Notes: a model not told the origin generated them from the letters alone. A DNA stretch of 64,000 bases from Sphingorhabdus sp. M41 (GCF_001586275.1 NZ_CP014545.1:2630501-2694500); one strand, 5' to 3'. Numbered from the stretch's first letter, positions 43,625 to 53,327 are shown. Made by a program: numbers and translations.

Positions 43625-45349
43625 ATGAGTGAGTTCGATCTTGTCGTCAGAAATGGAACGGTAGCGGATGGGAGCGGCGATGAGCTGCAGAACATCGACG
43701 TCGCCATATCGGACGGGAAGATTGCCGCAATTGGCCAGATCTCCGGCACGGGCAAAGAAGAAATCGACGCCACGGGCAAGCTTGTCACGCCGGGATATGT
43801 CGATATTCATACTCACTATGATGCGCAGGTCACTTGGGACTCGCGCTTCTCTCCGTCGACCAATCACGGCGTTACAACTGTCCTGATGGGCAATTGCGGC
43901 GTGGGTTTTGCGCCCTGTCTGCCTGAACAGCGCGAGCAGATGGTCGAAATCATGGAGGGCGTAGAGGAAATCCCGAATATCGTGATGACCGAAGGCCTCC
44001 CCTGGAATTGGGAATCCTTTCCCGAATATATGAACGCTGTCGAGGCCCGGCACATGGATGCGGACTTTGCAGTAGCTGTCCCCCATATTCCCGTCCGTGT
44101 ATATGTCATGGGCCAACGTGCGCTTGATCGCGAGCCCGCTACTGGCGAAGATATGCAAGCCATGGCCAAACTGGTCGGCGAAGGCCTTGATGTTGGCGCA
44201 TTCGGTTTTTCTACCACACGTGTTATCGGTCATCGCGATGCCAAGGGCAATCAGCTTCCCGTCACCACGGCGAGCGAAGATGAGCTGATGGTCATTGCCG
44301 ACGCCATGAAAAAACGCGGCAAATCCCTCTTCATGTCAGCGTCTGAATTTGACACGAGCCTTGGTTTCTCTTCGGAACTGAATATGCTCGCGCGTATCGC
44401 CAAATCAAGCGGGCAAACTGTGACATTCCCGCTTCTCCAATATGATGAATATCCGGGTCGCTGGCTTGAAGTCGCAGAGGCTTGCGCCGCAGCCCGTACA
44501 GACGGCTCGGATATTTACGGACAGGTTGTGGCCCGCCCGGTCGGTGTCCTGTTCGGTCTCGAACTGCGCCTCAACCCGTTTCAGGGTTGCCCCACCTATG
44601 ACCGGATCGAGACTCTACCCCTTGCCGAACGCATCGCGGCAATGCGCAAGCCAGAGACGCGTGCCGCGATTCTGGAGGAATATAAACTGCCGTTGAATGC
44701 CGATGTGCCAGCCATGGTCCGGCTTATCGAGCGGGCTTATGCGATGGGCAAGGAACCTGTCTATGATCCGCCCGAAGAGACTCGTTTCGACAGGCTGGCT
44801 CAGATTCGAGGCTGCACGGTTTCGGAACTGGCCTATGATGTCATGTTGGCAGACGAAGGCCGCGGCATCATCTATTTTCCGGCGCGCAATTACACATTTG
44901 AAAATTTGGACATTGTCGAAGAAATGCTCGGCAGGGCCGATACAGTCCTGGGTCTCGGCGACGGCGGCGCTCATGTTGGAGCGATCTGTGACGGAAGTAT
45001 GCAAACCTATATGCTGAGCTATTGGACCCGTGATCGCAAAGGGAAAAAGCTCAGCGTGCCTGAAGCAGTCCGCATGATGACCCATGAGACAGCAACAATC
45101 GGTGGCTTTGGTGATCGCGGCCTGATTGCCCCTGGTTACAAGGGCGATCTCAACGTCATCGACTATGACCGCTTGGCCATGGGCCCTCCTCGTGTAACCT
45201 ATGACCTGCCCGCTGGCGGCCGGCGCCTGTATCAGGAAGCATTCGGATATGATGCGACCATTGTTTCGGGAGTCGTTACAGCGCGGAACGACCAGCCGAC
45301 TGGCGCTCTCCCGGGCAGGCTTGTACGAGGTCGCCGTCAGGCACCCTGA
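43625..45349 (+). CDS. Amidohydrolase, N-acyl-D-amino-acid deacylase (D-aminoacylase) type
   Basis: 574 residues of the metal-dependent amidohydrolase superfamily, D-aminoacylase branch. Begins FDLVVRNGTVADGSGDELQN; the metal motif is GYVDIHTHYDAQVTWD; NHGVTTVLMGNCGVGFAPC is the conserved Cys loop; the later catalytic Asp lies in LGLGDGGAHVG. The C-terminal GYKGDLNVIDYDRL closes the beta sandwich. Such enzymes hydrolyse N-acyl amino acids or related amides and cyclic ureas. It begins an apparent operon with the M24 peptidase, MFS and monooxygenase, which suggests peptide- or amide-bond cleavage of the imported compound. Confidence 0.9.
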   Translation: MSEFDLVVRNGTVADGSGDELQNIDVAISDGKIAAIGQISGTGKEEIDATGKLVTPGYVDIHTHYDAQVTWDSRFSPSTNHGVTTVLMGNCGVGFAPCLPEQREQMVEIMEGVEEIPNIVMTEGLPWNWESFPEYMNAVEARHMDADFAVAVPHIPVRVYVMGQRALDREPATGEDMQAMAKLVGEGLDVGAFGFSTTRVIGHRDAKGNQLPVTTASEDELMVIADAMKKRGKSLFMSASEFDTSLGFSSELNMLARIAKSSGQTVTFPLLQYDEYPGRWLEVAEACAAARTDGSDIYGQVVARPVGVLFGLELRLNPFQGCPTYDRIETLPLAERIAAMRKPETRAAILEEYKLPLNADVPAMVRLIERAYAMGKEPVYDPPEETRFDRLAQIRGCTVSELAYDVMLADEGRGIIYFPARNYTFENLDIVEEMLGRADTVLGLGDGGAHVGAICDGSMQTYMLSYWTRDRKGKKLSVPEAVRMMTHETATIGGFGDRGLIAPGYKGDLNVIDYDRLAMGPPRVTYDLPAGGRRLYQEAFGYDATIVSGVVTARNDQPTGALPGRLVRGRRQAP

Positions 45350-45385
45350 AAACCAATCCACTGATTCCAAAGCCGGGAAATAAAT

Positions 45386-46564
45386 ATGCTCCTCAACCGC
45401 GAACGTGCCGATCAAATTATGGATCGCGAAGATGTGCAGGCACTGATCGCCTCCACCCCGATCAACACATATTATCTAAGCAGCTGGGCGACGGATGCCA
45501 GTTGGGGGTTTGGCGACCTTGCCATGGCAATCCTGCCGCGGGATCACGCCAAGGAAAGCGCAGTTCTGACGGTTGAAGTCGATGCAGGACAGCCGCAGCA
45601 GCGCGACGGCACATGGATGCGGATCGTAAGGGGCTACGCCCGTAAGCCAGGGATCGGCGCAGGCGGTGTGCAAACCGATATGGTTGTAGAGACGGACTTG
45701 CCGCAAAACCACCAGGAGGCCGTTGCCGCCTATCTGAAAGAATTGGGTCTGGAAGGTTCGCGCGTGGCCTTTGAAGATCGAGGCCTCGGTCTGGATGTCC
45801 AGGAAATCTTGGGCGAAGGATTCGAGCCGGTAGGCGCCCGGGATCTTTTGCGCGAAATTCGCATGGTCAAAACGCCTCTCGAAATGCGCCACATAAGAGC
45901 CGCATCCCGCAAGACCGAACTGGCATTGCAAGTCAGCGCGGAGGCAATTGCCGCCGGTGCTAACTGCGCCGAGGCAGAACGCGTATTCTGGTCTGCCGCT
46001 GCATTGGCCGGTGGACGACCTGTTTTTCTGCTGATCACACCCTATCGCCCAGGTCATGGACGTCTGGCGAAAACCGATACTCTTGTCCGAGGCGACATGG
46101 TTACGTTCGACGCAACCGCAGAATTCGACCATTATACCAGCGACATCGGTCGAACGGCAGTGATTGGTGAACCAAGCGCGGAACAGCTACGATGCTATAA
46201 CGCGACCCGGCAAGGTTGGAAAAACTCGCTTGGCGAATTCCGGCCAGGCAGAATGTCTTTCGAGATCGAGGAGGCCGTTTCACAGGCGATCCGTGATGCC
46301 GGCAATCCCGAATTCAAGACCTGCGGCATTCACTCCGTCGGGCTGGAGCATACGGATCACCCTCACCCGGGTGGCGGCATCCACAAGTTCGAACTGGTCG
46401 ACGGCATGGTATTGAGCTGCGACCTGCCATGGATCGGACCGGAGGTAGGAAAGTTCCATTTCGAGGACCTCATCTACCTGTCCGATGGCCAGGTTGAGAT
46501 CATCAACGATTCAGATGGCCGGCTTCTTTCATGCATGGATGGCAGGACTTATCTTGTCGATTGA
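45386..46564 (+). CDS. M24 metallopeptidase family protein (Xaa-Pro peptidase/creatinase/ectoine hydrolase type)
   Basis: 392 residues: N-terminal creatinase domain (STPINTYYLSSWATDASWGF) and a C-terminal pita-bread domain. Metal ligands: two Asp 11 residues apart in TFDATAEFDHYTSDIGRT, His in GIHSVGLEH, Glu in HFEDLIYLSDGQ; the fourth ligand, usually Glu in an IEP motif, is Asp in LSCDLPW. This Asp form is seen in a subgroup with non-peptide substrates, so hydrolysis of a small amide is as likely as a dipeptide. Followed with an overlap by the MFS gene. Confidence 0.88.
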   Translation: MLLNRERADQIMDREDVQALIASTPINTYYLSSWATDASWGFGDLAMAILPRDHAKESAVLTVEVDAGQPQQRDGTWMRIVRGYARKPGIGAGGVQTDMVVETDLPQNHQEAVAAYLKELGLEGSRVAFEDRGLGLDVQEILGEGFEPVGARDLLREIRMVKTPLEMRHIRAASRKTELALQVSAEAIAAGANCAEAERVFWSAAALAGGRPVFLLITPYRPGHGRLAKTDTLVRGDMVTFDATAEFDHYTSDIGRTAVIGEPSAEQLRCYNATRQGWKNSLGEFRPGRMSFEIEEAVSQAIRDAGNPEFKTCGIHSVGLEHTDHPHPGGGIHKFELVDGMVLSCDLPWIGPEVGKFHFEDLIYLSDGQVEIINDSDGRLLSCMDGRTYLVD

Positions 46565-47894
46565 ACCCAACTATCCCGGCCTCAAACGCAGCTGGTGGCC
46601 TATGCTGCTGCTCTTTCTGGCGGCGAATCTTTACAGCATCGACAAGTCTATTGTCGGTGTCCTTGCCGAGCCAATCAGTCAGGACCTGGCACTGAACGAT
46701 GTCCAGATGGGTCTGCTTCTCGGGTTGGCTTATACGGTTCTCAACGGAATCTGTGGCCTCTGGCTCGGCAGCTTGATCGACCGGCATACCCGATGCAAAA
46801 TCCTGGGCGGCGCGATCATATTGTGGAGCCTGGCAACCGCCGCGGGCGGGCTCGCTCCGGATTTCAAAACCTTTTTTGCCTTACGCGCTCTCGTCGGTCT
46901 TGGCGAAGCAGCCGTCGCTCCGGCTGCCGTATCGCTGATCGCCGATATGTTCTCCCCGCAGCAGCGAGGACGTGCGATTTCGACCTATCTTTTCGGGGCA
47001 ACAATCGGGACCGCCCTTTCCTCGATCATCCCCGGCTTCATTCTCGATTTGAACTTGCATCTGTCGCTGCCAATTTATGGCCTCGTGACCCCGTGGCGTG
47101 TCAGTTTTCTGATTTGCGGGCTGGTCGGTCCAGTCGTGGGCATCTTGTTTCTGACTGTAAGGGAGCCTGCACGACGGGGGCAGGCCAATGCGGATTCAGG
47201 CGCCATGAAAGTCATGAACAAGCTGCAGTTCATATGGTTGCACAAGAAAATATTCGTCCCGCTTCTCAGCGGTGTTTGCCTGTTCTACATCGCCTTTGTT
47301 GCGATCGCGTCCTGGATGGCAACCTTCATAATGCGCAAGTTCGATATCGGCCTGCCGGCATTCGCAAATGAAATGGGTCTTGCCTTGCTGATTAGTGGGG
47401 CACTCGGTTATTTTTCCGGTGGCCTGGCTGCTGATTCAAAATTTGGCCGCGGAGCGCGCGGAAAATTGACTATCATGGCCATTCTGCCCGTTTTGGCAGT
47501 GCCCGCCACCCTGGCTGTGGTCGCCCCCACACCGCTTGTCGCTCTTGTCCTATTGTGCACGATCATGGTTGTTGCACCGGTACTCAACGTGTCGCTCAAC
47601 ACCACGGTACAGGACCTCCTGCCGAATGAAATGCGCGGTTTCACATATGCATTTATCAGCGTTATTGCCGCGCTCCCGGCAGGCGCTGGCGGCCCACTCG
47701 CTGTGGCATTCGTTACCGAATATGTTTTTCAGGATCAGGAGGCAATTGGATTGTCCCTGCTCGTAGTCTGCTTGCCAGCGCTGGTTCTTGCCAGCCTGGC
47801 CTTTGCCATGGCCCGACGCGCAACAGCCGTTACACCCAAGGCTGCTGAAGAAGGCGAGATGGCTTCCATGCTGGTCGCCCCGAAACCAATTTAG
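46554..47894 (+). CDS. MFS transporter, copy 2
   Basis: 446 residues with about 12 membrane segments: LLLFLAANLYSIDKSIVGVL (TM1), LGSLIDRHTRCKILGGAI (motif A loop), LRALVGLGEAAVAPAAVSLI (TM5). Related to the carrier at 38.6 kb. Start is uncertain: TTG with AGGA 6 bp upstream, overlapping the M24 stop, was chosen; an ATG five codons earlier without a ribosome site is the alternative. Placed between the M24 and flavin monooxygenase genes, it probably moves a pathway compound across the inner membrane. Confidence 0.88.
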   Translation: MSIEPNYPGLKRSWWPMLLLFLAANLYSIDKSIVGVLAEPISQDLALNDVQMGLLLGLAYTVLNGICGLWLGSLIDRHTRCKILGGAIILWSLATAAGGLAPDFKTFFALRALVGLGEAAVAPAAVSLIADMFSPQQRGRAISTYLFGATIGTALSSIIPGFILDLNLHLSLPIYGLVTPWRVSFLICGLVGPVVGILFLTVREPARRGQANADSGAMKVMNKLQFIWLHKKIFVPLLSGVCLFYIAFVAIASWMATFIMRKFDIGLPAFANEMGLALLISGALGYFSGGLAADSKFGRGARGKLTIMAILPVLAVPATLAVVAPTPLVALVLLCTIMVVAPVLNVSLNTTVQDLLPNEMRGFTYAFISVIAALPAGAGGPLAVAFVTEYVFQDQEAIGLSLLVVCLPALVLASLAFAMARRATAVTPKAAEEGEMASMLVAPKPI

Positions 47895-47905
47895 AGGGAA
47901 GAATA

Positions 47906-49276
47906 ATGTCCAACCAAAAACGCCAGATGATTCTCGCGACTTTCATCCATAACAGCGGTTCACATCCTGGTGGCTGGCGATATCCGCAGTCCGGGCCGGT
48001 CGATCAGCATGATTTCGGACATTATGCACGCCTCGCGCAGAAGGCCGAGCAAGGCAAGTTGCACGTCTATTTCTCCGGCGATTCCCAGGGTTTTCCTCAT
48101 ATCAAGGGTAAAGACGCTTTCGCGACGACCGATTATGCGGGAAAACTGGAGCCAACGACCTTGCTTGCAGCACTGGCGGCAGTCACTAGCCAGATTGGTC
48201 TGGTCGCAACGGTTTCGACCACCTTCAACGAACCATATTCAATCGCTCGACGCTTCGCGTCACTCGATCATATCTCCAATGGCCGCATTGGCTGGAATGT
48301 CGTGACATCCACCGGGTCGATCGAAGCCCGGAACTTTGGCTTCGACGAAATCATGGACCACGACCGTCGATACGATCGGGCCGAAGAATTTGTAAACGTC
48401 GTTCGAAATCTCTGGGACAGCTGGGAAGACGGCTCCATCACTCGTGATGCCGCCTCTGGCCGTTATTTCGATCCCGAAATGGTGCATCAACTCAACCACG
48501 CAGGCGAATTTTTCAAGGTAGCCGGACCGCTGAATGTCGCACGTCCACCTCAGGGCCACCCCGTCATAGTGCAAGCTGGTGGATCTCCCGCAGGACGGGC
48601 TCTAGCCGCGCGAACGGCCGACATGATCTTCACAGCACAGAATGAGCTCAGCGGTGCGAAAGACTTTTATAAGGACATGAAATCGCGCGCAAAAGGCTTT
48701 GGCCGCAATCCGGATAATCTGAAAGTGATTCCATCTGTGCAGTTCATCATCGGGGGCACGGAAGCCGAAGCCAGCCGCAAACAGGAAGAGTTGCTTGAAC
48801 TAATTCCCGAAGCACTGGCTCTGCAGACCTTGCAGGTACAAATCGGCGCCGATCTCTCACATTGCTCCCCTGACGATTATCTCCCAGAAATCCCCAAGAC
48901 CGAAGGTGGTCAATGGGTTCAGGATCAAATCGTCAAGATGGCACGCGACGAAAACCTGCGGATAGGCGAACTCGCCAAACGCGTCGTCGTTTCCCGGGCC
49001 AGCCTGATACGGTCCGGTACTCCGGAACAGATCGCTGACTTCTGCGCGGAATGGTTCACCGAGGGAGCCGCCGACGGTTTTTCCGTTACGCCAAACTATC
49101 TTCCCGACAATCTCGAAGAATTCATCGATCAGGTTGTACCAATACTTCAGAAACGTGGCCTGTTCCGCACAGACTATGAAGGCGGAACGCTACGCGAGAA
49201 TATCGGACTGGAACGCCCGGAAAATAGCTTCGTCAACGACCCTGCGCTCGGTTGCGAACCAAGGATTTGGCAATAA
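47906..49276 (+). CDS. LLM-class flavin-dependent monooxygenase, NtaA/SnaA/DszA family, copy 2
   Basis: 456 residues, paralogue of the 37-kb enzyme. Motifs: HNSGSHPGGWRYPQSG, LAQKAEQGKLHVYFSGDSQG, RRFASLDHISNGRIGWNVVTS, and RPPQGHPVIVQAGGSPAG. AGGGAAG 6 bp before ATG. It would use FMNH2 from a separate reductase to oxidise a ring or C-N bond. The order TonB receptor, amidohydrolase, M24 protein, MFS and monooxygenase on one strand suggests one uptake-and-attack operon; substrate unknown. Confidence 0.9.
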   Translation: MSNQKRQMILATFIHNSGSHPGGWRYPQSGPVDQHDFGHYARLAQKAEQGKLHVYFSGDSQGFPHIKGKDAFATTDYAGKLEPTTLLAALAAVTSQIGLVATVSTTFNEPYSIARRFASLDHISNGRIGWNVVTSTGSIEARNFGFDEIMDHDRRYDRAEEFVNVVRNLWDSWEDGSITRDAASGRYFDPEMVHQLNHAGEFFKVAGPLNVARPPQGHPVIVQAGGSPAGRALAARTADMIFTAQNELSGAKDFYKDMKSRAKGFGRNPDNLKVIPSVQFIIGGTEAEASRKQEELLELIPEALALQTLQVQIGADLSHCSPDDYLPEIPKTEGGQWVQDQIVKMARDENLRIGELAKRVVVSRASLIRSGTPEQIADFCAEWFTEGAADGFSVTPNYLPDNLEEFIDQVVPILQKRGLFRTDYEGGTLRENIGLERPENSFVNDPALGCEPRIWQ

Positions 49277-49278
49277 TC

Positions 49279-50391
49279 ATGCGGAGGCTCTCGTTCGCAC
49301 TGGCGCTGACTCTTTTTGCTCAACCCGCTTTTGCGGAGAACATGACGGCAAATAATTTCTCGCCGGCCGACGTGAGCGCGAATGCTCCTGAAGAACTCGA
49401 TTATACAGACCCTGCAAGCTGGGCAGCGTTCCCCGGACAAGGCGGGCCAGCCCTTACCGTTCCATCAGAGGCAACGCCGATCGCACTCGATCCACAGGTC
49501 GATGTTTTCTACATTCATCCTACAACGGACAAGGCCCGGGACTATATCAACCAGCCAGTCCTGAAAGATGTCAAAGGACGCCAATGGACGGACGAGAGTG
49601 TAATTGCGCGACAAGCCTCTGCCTTCAACGCCTGTTGCAGTCTCTACGCGCCTTACTACCGCCAAGCGACCGCGGGCGCATTTATCAATCTTTCGGTAAT
49701 GGAAACAGCTTTCGATATTGCCTATTCCGATGTGCGTCGCGCGTTCGAACATTTCCTGGCGATTCGCGAGAATGATCGCCCGTTCATCATAGCGGGCCAC
49801 AGTCAAGGCGCGATGCACACGCGGCGACTGCTGACCGAACTGATTGACGGAGAACCGATTTCAGAATCTCTCGTCGCTGCCTATGTCATCGGAGTTGGTG
49901 TCAGCAATGGAGATTTCGGACGGACCTGGCATGATTTACAGCCATGCAGAACTCCCGCGCAGACGGGCTGTGTAATATCATGGAATTCCATGCTGCCTGA
50001 CAGCGCTCGGGCGGAATATGCAAAACTCGTGAAATCGACTTATGTCGCAAAATTCGGCAGGGAGGGCAGCGACCTGCTCTGCATTAACCCACTCACCTTC
50101 AATACCGATGCGCCATCCGCACCGGCGGAACAGAGCCTGGGCGCAATTCCGGGAGAGCCAGGCGCTGGTCCCGTAAGCCGAATCGCATCGGGAAAACTTT
50201 CAGCCTATTGCGCCAAAGACGGGCTACTCATCGTTGAACCCGCAACCGAACTCGATTTACAACCACTACCAAGCGGTAGCATGCATTACCACGATATCGG
50301 CCTCTTTTACGAAGATGTTCGCAGCAACGCCATGTTGCGATCCAGAATATTTCTCGAGCGCAAGGCAGCATCGAAAGCGCAAAAGAAATGA
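49279..50391 (+). CDS. Secreted DUF3089 alpha/beta hydrolase
   Basis: 370 residues with a Sec signal peptide (MRRLSFALALTLFAQPAFAE, cleavage at AFA-E). DUF3089 hallmarks: DVFYIHPTTDKARDYINQPV, YAPYYRQATAGAF, and the elbow FIIAGHSQGAMHTRRLL with nucleophilic Ser; the C-terminal HYHDIGLFYEDVRSN holds the likely His. The chosen ATG gives the signal peptide; an upstream TTG would overlap the monooxygenase. A periplasmic esterase/lipase-like enzyme, possibly acting on the substrate during uptake. Last gene of this block. Confidence 0.88.
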   Translation: MRRLSFALALTLFAQPAFAENMTANNFSPADVSANAPEELDYTDPASWAAFPGQGGPALTVPSEATPIALDPQVDVFYIHPTTDKARDYINQPVLKDVKGRQWTDESVIARQASAFNACCSLYAPYYRQATAGAFINLSVMETAFDIAYSDVRRAFEHFLAIRENDRPFIIAGHSQGAMHTRRLLTELIDGEPISESLVAAYVIGVGVSNGDFGRTWHDLQPCRTPAQTGCVISWNSMLPDSARAEYAKLVKSTYVAKFGREGSDLLCINPLTFNTDAPSAPAEQSLGAIPGEPGAGPVSRIASGKLSAYCAKDGLLIVEPATELDLQPLPSGSMHYHDIGLFYEDVRSNAMLRSRIFLERKAASKAQKK

Positions 50392-50832
50392 CTGCGCTAA
50401 TCCTTTTTTAGCTCCACCATAAGATCTCACAGCAAGACTCTGGCCCTTGGGTCTGCAGATAATAGGGCACCGATGATGTCCCCGCTCCATAGATATAATG
50501 AGAACTTCATTTCATCATCTGATGCCTGCGTCGGATCCCTGCGCTGCGAGCGTCGGCTTTCAGCTTAAAGCCGCGAGGCCGTTCGATAGCGATGACTTTG
50601 GCAGCAACAATCTATCGCCGCTGGCGCGCATGCACGTCGAAGATGATTGTAAAGATGTCAGATTTTTATTGAGTGATTGGGAACCTTTTAACGAGATTTG
50701 GTTATTAGCTTGTTCAAACCGGTTCTTTTTCAACACAGATCCGAGCTTTCGGCGAATTAGGTGGGTAAACCTAAGCCGTTTAAAACCGTTAATCGCTTCG
50801 TAGTAGTTTTGATGGCGGTCTCAGGAGTTTCA
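50392..50832. other. Intergenic region, 441 bp
   Basis: No convincing gene. A 7-bp stem CGGCTTT/AAAGCCG with a CAGCTT loop lies at 50554-50573 without a T tract. A frame of about 100 residues is open on the plus strand but has no family signature and runs into the next gene in another phase. The end supplies the AGGAG site of the GGDEF-EAL gene. Confidence 0.5.
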
Positions 50833-52872
50833 ATGCGCGTACTGACTTGCCTCTACCATGAACATAATCTGTGGATTGTGGCCTTGGCATCGCTGATGTG
50901 CCTGGTCGGCTCTCTAACATCAGTAAAGCTGTTTCAACGTACCTTCACTGAGTCCGGTGCACCCCGGTACCAATGGTGCTTCCTGTCCGCTTTTACTGCA
51001 GGATCAGCAATTTGGGCCACTCATTTTATTGCCATGCTCGGTTACCGCCCCGGCGTTCCGGTAACACTGGATGGTACATTGACCGTATTATCGGCACTGA
51101 TCGCAGTTGTCGGCACAGCAGTGGGCTTGTTGGTCGCTTCGTCACGCAACCGCTTTATAGCTGTCGTCACCGGCGGCGGGATTATCGGTCTGTCGATAGC
51201 ATCCATGCATTATGTTGGCATGTTCGCATATCGAGCCGACGGTATTGTCAGATGGCTGCCGGAATATGTGATTGCTTCCCTTGTGCTGACTGTCATCCTT
51301 TCAGCCCTGGCCATCGACCAGGTAAGAAAAATTGGCATGGCAAAAAATATCGGCCTGCCCGCAGGATTATTCGCTGCGGCTATTGTTACCCTGCATTTTA
51401 CCGGCATGGCAGCCTTCACCGTGGTCCCCCTTCCCGGCGTGCAAGCGGGCGCGGACAGCGAAACCTTTACCGCATTGGCGGCGGCAATCGCAATGGTCAC
51501 ATTGATCATCATCGGCGCCGGCATTTCGACCCATCTGGTCGACCGGCGGACCAGATCAAGATCTCAAGAGCAGCTTCACCATATTGCACTGCACGATGCA
51601 TTGACCGAAGTGCCCAATCGCCGTGCTTTTTCCGAAGCCTTGAAAGTCGAATGCGACAAGCTGAAAAATCATGGTCACCATTTTGCCTTGTTAATGATAG
51701 ATCTGGATCGATTTAAGCCGATCAACGACACGCTTGGCCACCCGGTGGGTGACATAGTTCTTCAAAAAGTGGCCTGGCGGCTAGGTCACGCTGTCCGCCA
51801 AGGGGATTTGGTTGCCCGAATTGGCGGGGACGAGTTTGCCATAATTGCTTATGGGCTCACGGCGGAAGATGAAGCAGAGGCATTGGCAGCTCGGGTTGTC
51901 GAAATTCTGGGGCGTCCGTTTGTCATCGAGGGACAAGTCGCGGAACTTGGAGCAAGCGTCGGGGTCTGTCTCGCGCCCCATCATGGGAATGACCCCGAAA
52001 CACTGGTACAATATACTGACATTGCATTATACTCTGCAAAGCGGAAAGAAGAGCGGGGATATCGCTTATTTGAACCATCATTGCAGGAGGTTATACAACG
52101 CCGCCGTTTTCTCGAAACCGATCTTCGCCGTGCCTGTATGCGGGAAGACTTCAGGATTGCCTATCAACCCGTCATCGACTCTGCCACGGGCGCCTATACC
52201 GGGGCAGAAGCCTTGTTGCGATGGACTTGTCCGGAGCGGGGTGAAGTCCAGCCCTCCGAATTTATTCCGATCGCAGAAGAGTTGGGACTGATTTCGAGAA
52301 TCGGCGCCGGAGTTCTCAAACAAGCTTGCCTTGACGCCGCTTCCTGGCCGGAGCATCTCGACCTGGCGGTCAATATTTCCCCCGTTCAATTGCTCGACCC
52401 GCGGTTACACCAAACCGTGATGCAGGCATTAGAGAGTTCGGGCTTCCCTGCCACGCGCCTGGAACTGGAAATTACTGAAACGGCGCTGCTTGGCAACGAC
52501 GAGATTGTCATGCGCACTCTCACCAATCTACGAGATTCAGGTATTCGAATTTCGCTCGATGATTTCGGCACGGGCTATTCATCGTTAAGCTACCTCCACC
52601 GCTTTCCGATTTCCCGGATCAAAATCGACAAATCTTTTGTCCAGCAGCTGCCTACCGATGTTGGCAGCGCGTCCATTGTCCGCGCGATCGCGCAGCTTGG
52701 CGCAAGCCTTCAAATGAAAACAACCGCCGAAGGCATCGAAACCGATGAACAAATGGCATTTATTACCGAGCACGGATGCAATGATGTGCAGGGCTTTTTG
52801 TTCAGCAAGCCGATTAGTGCGTCGTCCATCGGCGATCTGTTCCAGGGCGAAAAAAATAAGGCTGCAGCATGA
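50833..52872 (+). CDS. MHYT-GGDEF-EAL cyclic-di-GMP regulator
   Basis: 679 residues. An N-terminal MHYT sensor domain with seven membrane helices carries the repeats ATHFIAMLGYR, ASMHYVGMF and LHFTGMAAF, whose Met/His pairs are proposed to bind copper and sense O2, CO or NO. GGDEF follows with an intact signature at residues 331-335, then EAL with EAL at 459-461 and the LDDFGTGYSSLSYL loop. Both catalytic motifs are intact, so it could make and degrade c-di-GMP. Start chosen at the ATG with AGGAG 5 bp upstream; the longer GTG frame adds 24 odd residues. Its stop overlaps the BLUF gene start. Confidence 0.94.
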   Translation: MRVLTCLYHEHNLWIVALASLMCLVGSLTSVKLFQRTFTESGAPRYQWCFLSAFTAGSAIWATHFIAMLGYRPGVPVTLDGTLTVLSALIAVVGTAVGLLVASSRNRFIAVVTGGGIIGLSIASMHYVGMFAYRADGIVRWLPEYVIASLVLTVILSALAIDQVRKIGMAKNIGLPAGLFAAAIVTLHFTGMAAFTVVPLPGVQAGADSETFTALAAAIAMVTLIIIGAGISTHLVDRRTRSRSQEQLHHIALHDALTEVPNRRAFSEALKVECDKLKNHGHHFALLMIDLDRFKPINDTLGHPVGDIVLQKVAWRLGHAVRQGDLVARIGGDEFAIIAYGLTAEDEAEALAARVVEILGRPFVIEGQVAELGASVGVCLAPHHGNDPETLVQYTDIALYSAKRKEERGYRLFEPSLQEVIQRRRFLETDLRRACMREDFRIAYQPVIDSATGAYTGAEALLRWTCPERGEVQPSEFIPIAEELGLISRIGAGVLKQACLDAASWPEHLDLAVNISPVQLLDPRLHQTVMQALESSGFPATRLELEITETALLGNDEIVMRTLTNLRDSGIRISLDDFGTGYSSLSYLHRFPISRIKIDKSFVQQLPTDVGSASIVRAIAQLGASLQMKTTAEGIETDEQMAFITEHGCNDVQGFLFSKPISASSIGDLFQGEKNKAAA

Positions 52873-53327
52873 ACGCATATAGCTCGCACAAACAATTCTC
52901 ACGCCTTCTCTATATCAGCTCTCTTGATGTGGAAAATTCCGGCGAACGACCGGAACAAACCGCTCGTGAAATAGCGGAAGCCTCTGCAGCGCATAACCGA
53001 CTGGCTGACCTGACTGGCAGTCTGCTCTTCATTGACGGGTGCTTCATCCAAATTTTGGAAGGGCCGCCGGAAGAAGTGGAGAAGACTTTTGAACGTATTT
53101 GCTGTGATTTTCGGCATATCGATCTGCGACTGATAGACCTGATCAGTGTTTCAGAGCGATTGTTTGAGCACTGGGATATGGCTTGCCTCTGTGAAGATGA
53201 AGAGACGTCTTTGGCGTTGCGCGACGGATTGCAGGAAGTCCGGTTTCTGGTCGGGATCAACGCAAGCCAGGCCACTCTGCAAATGCGCAGCCTGCTTGAT
53301 AGTCAATCTGCCGGCAGCAAAGATTAA
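52869..53327 (+). CDS. BLUF-domain blue-light sensor
   Basis: 152 residues, a short BLUF photoreceptor binding FAD. Key residues are all present: Tyr15 in LLYISS, Asn43 in AHNRLADLTG, Gln61 in FIQILEG, and Trp102/Met104 in FEHWDMA. A C-terminal helix of about 45 residues follows and there is no fused output domain. The ATG overlaps the stop of the GGDEF-EAL gene (ATGA), so the two are made together; as for other short BLUF proteins acting on EAL partners, it probably alters c-di-GMP levels by protein contact. It sits close to the flagellar cluster. Confidence 0.93.
   Translation: MNAYSSHKQFSRLLYISSLDVENSGERPEQTAREIAEASAAHNRLADLTGSLLFIDGCFIQILEGPPEEVEKTFERICCDFRHIDLRLIDLISVSERLFEHWDMACLCEDEETSLALRDGLQEVRFLVGINASQATLQMRSLLDSQSAGSKD

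Noticed and set aside
50498-50803. Open frame of 101 codons before the GGDEF-EAL gene
   Set aside because: No ribosome site or family match, and it overlaps the extended upstream part of the next gene in another phase.
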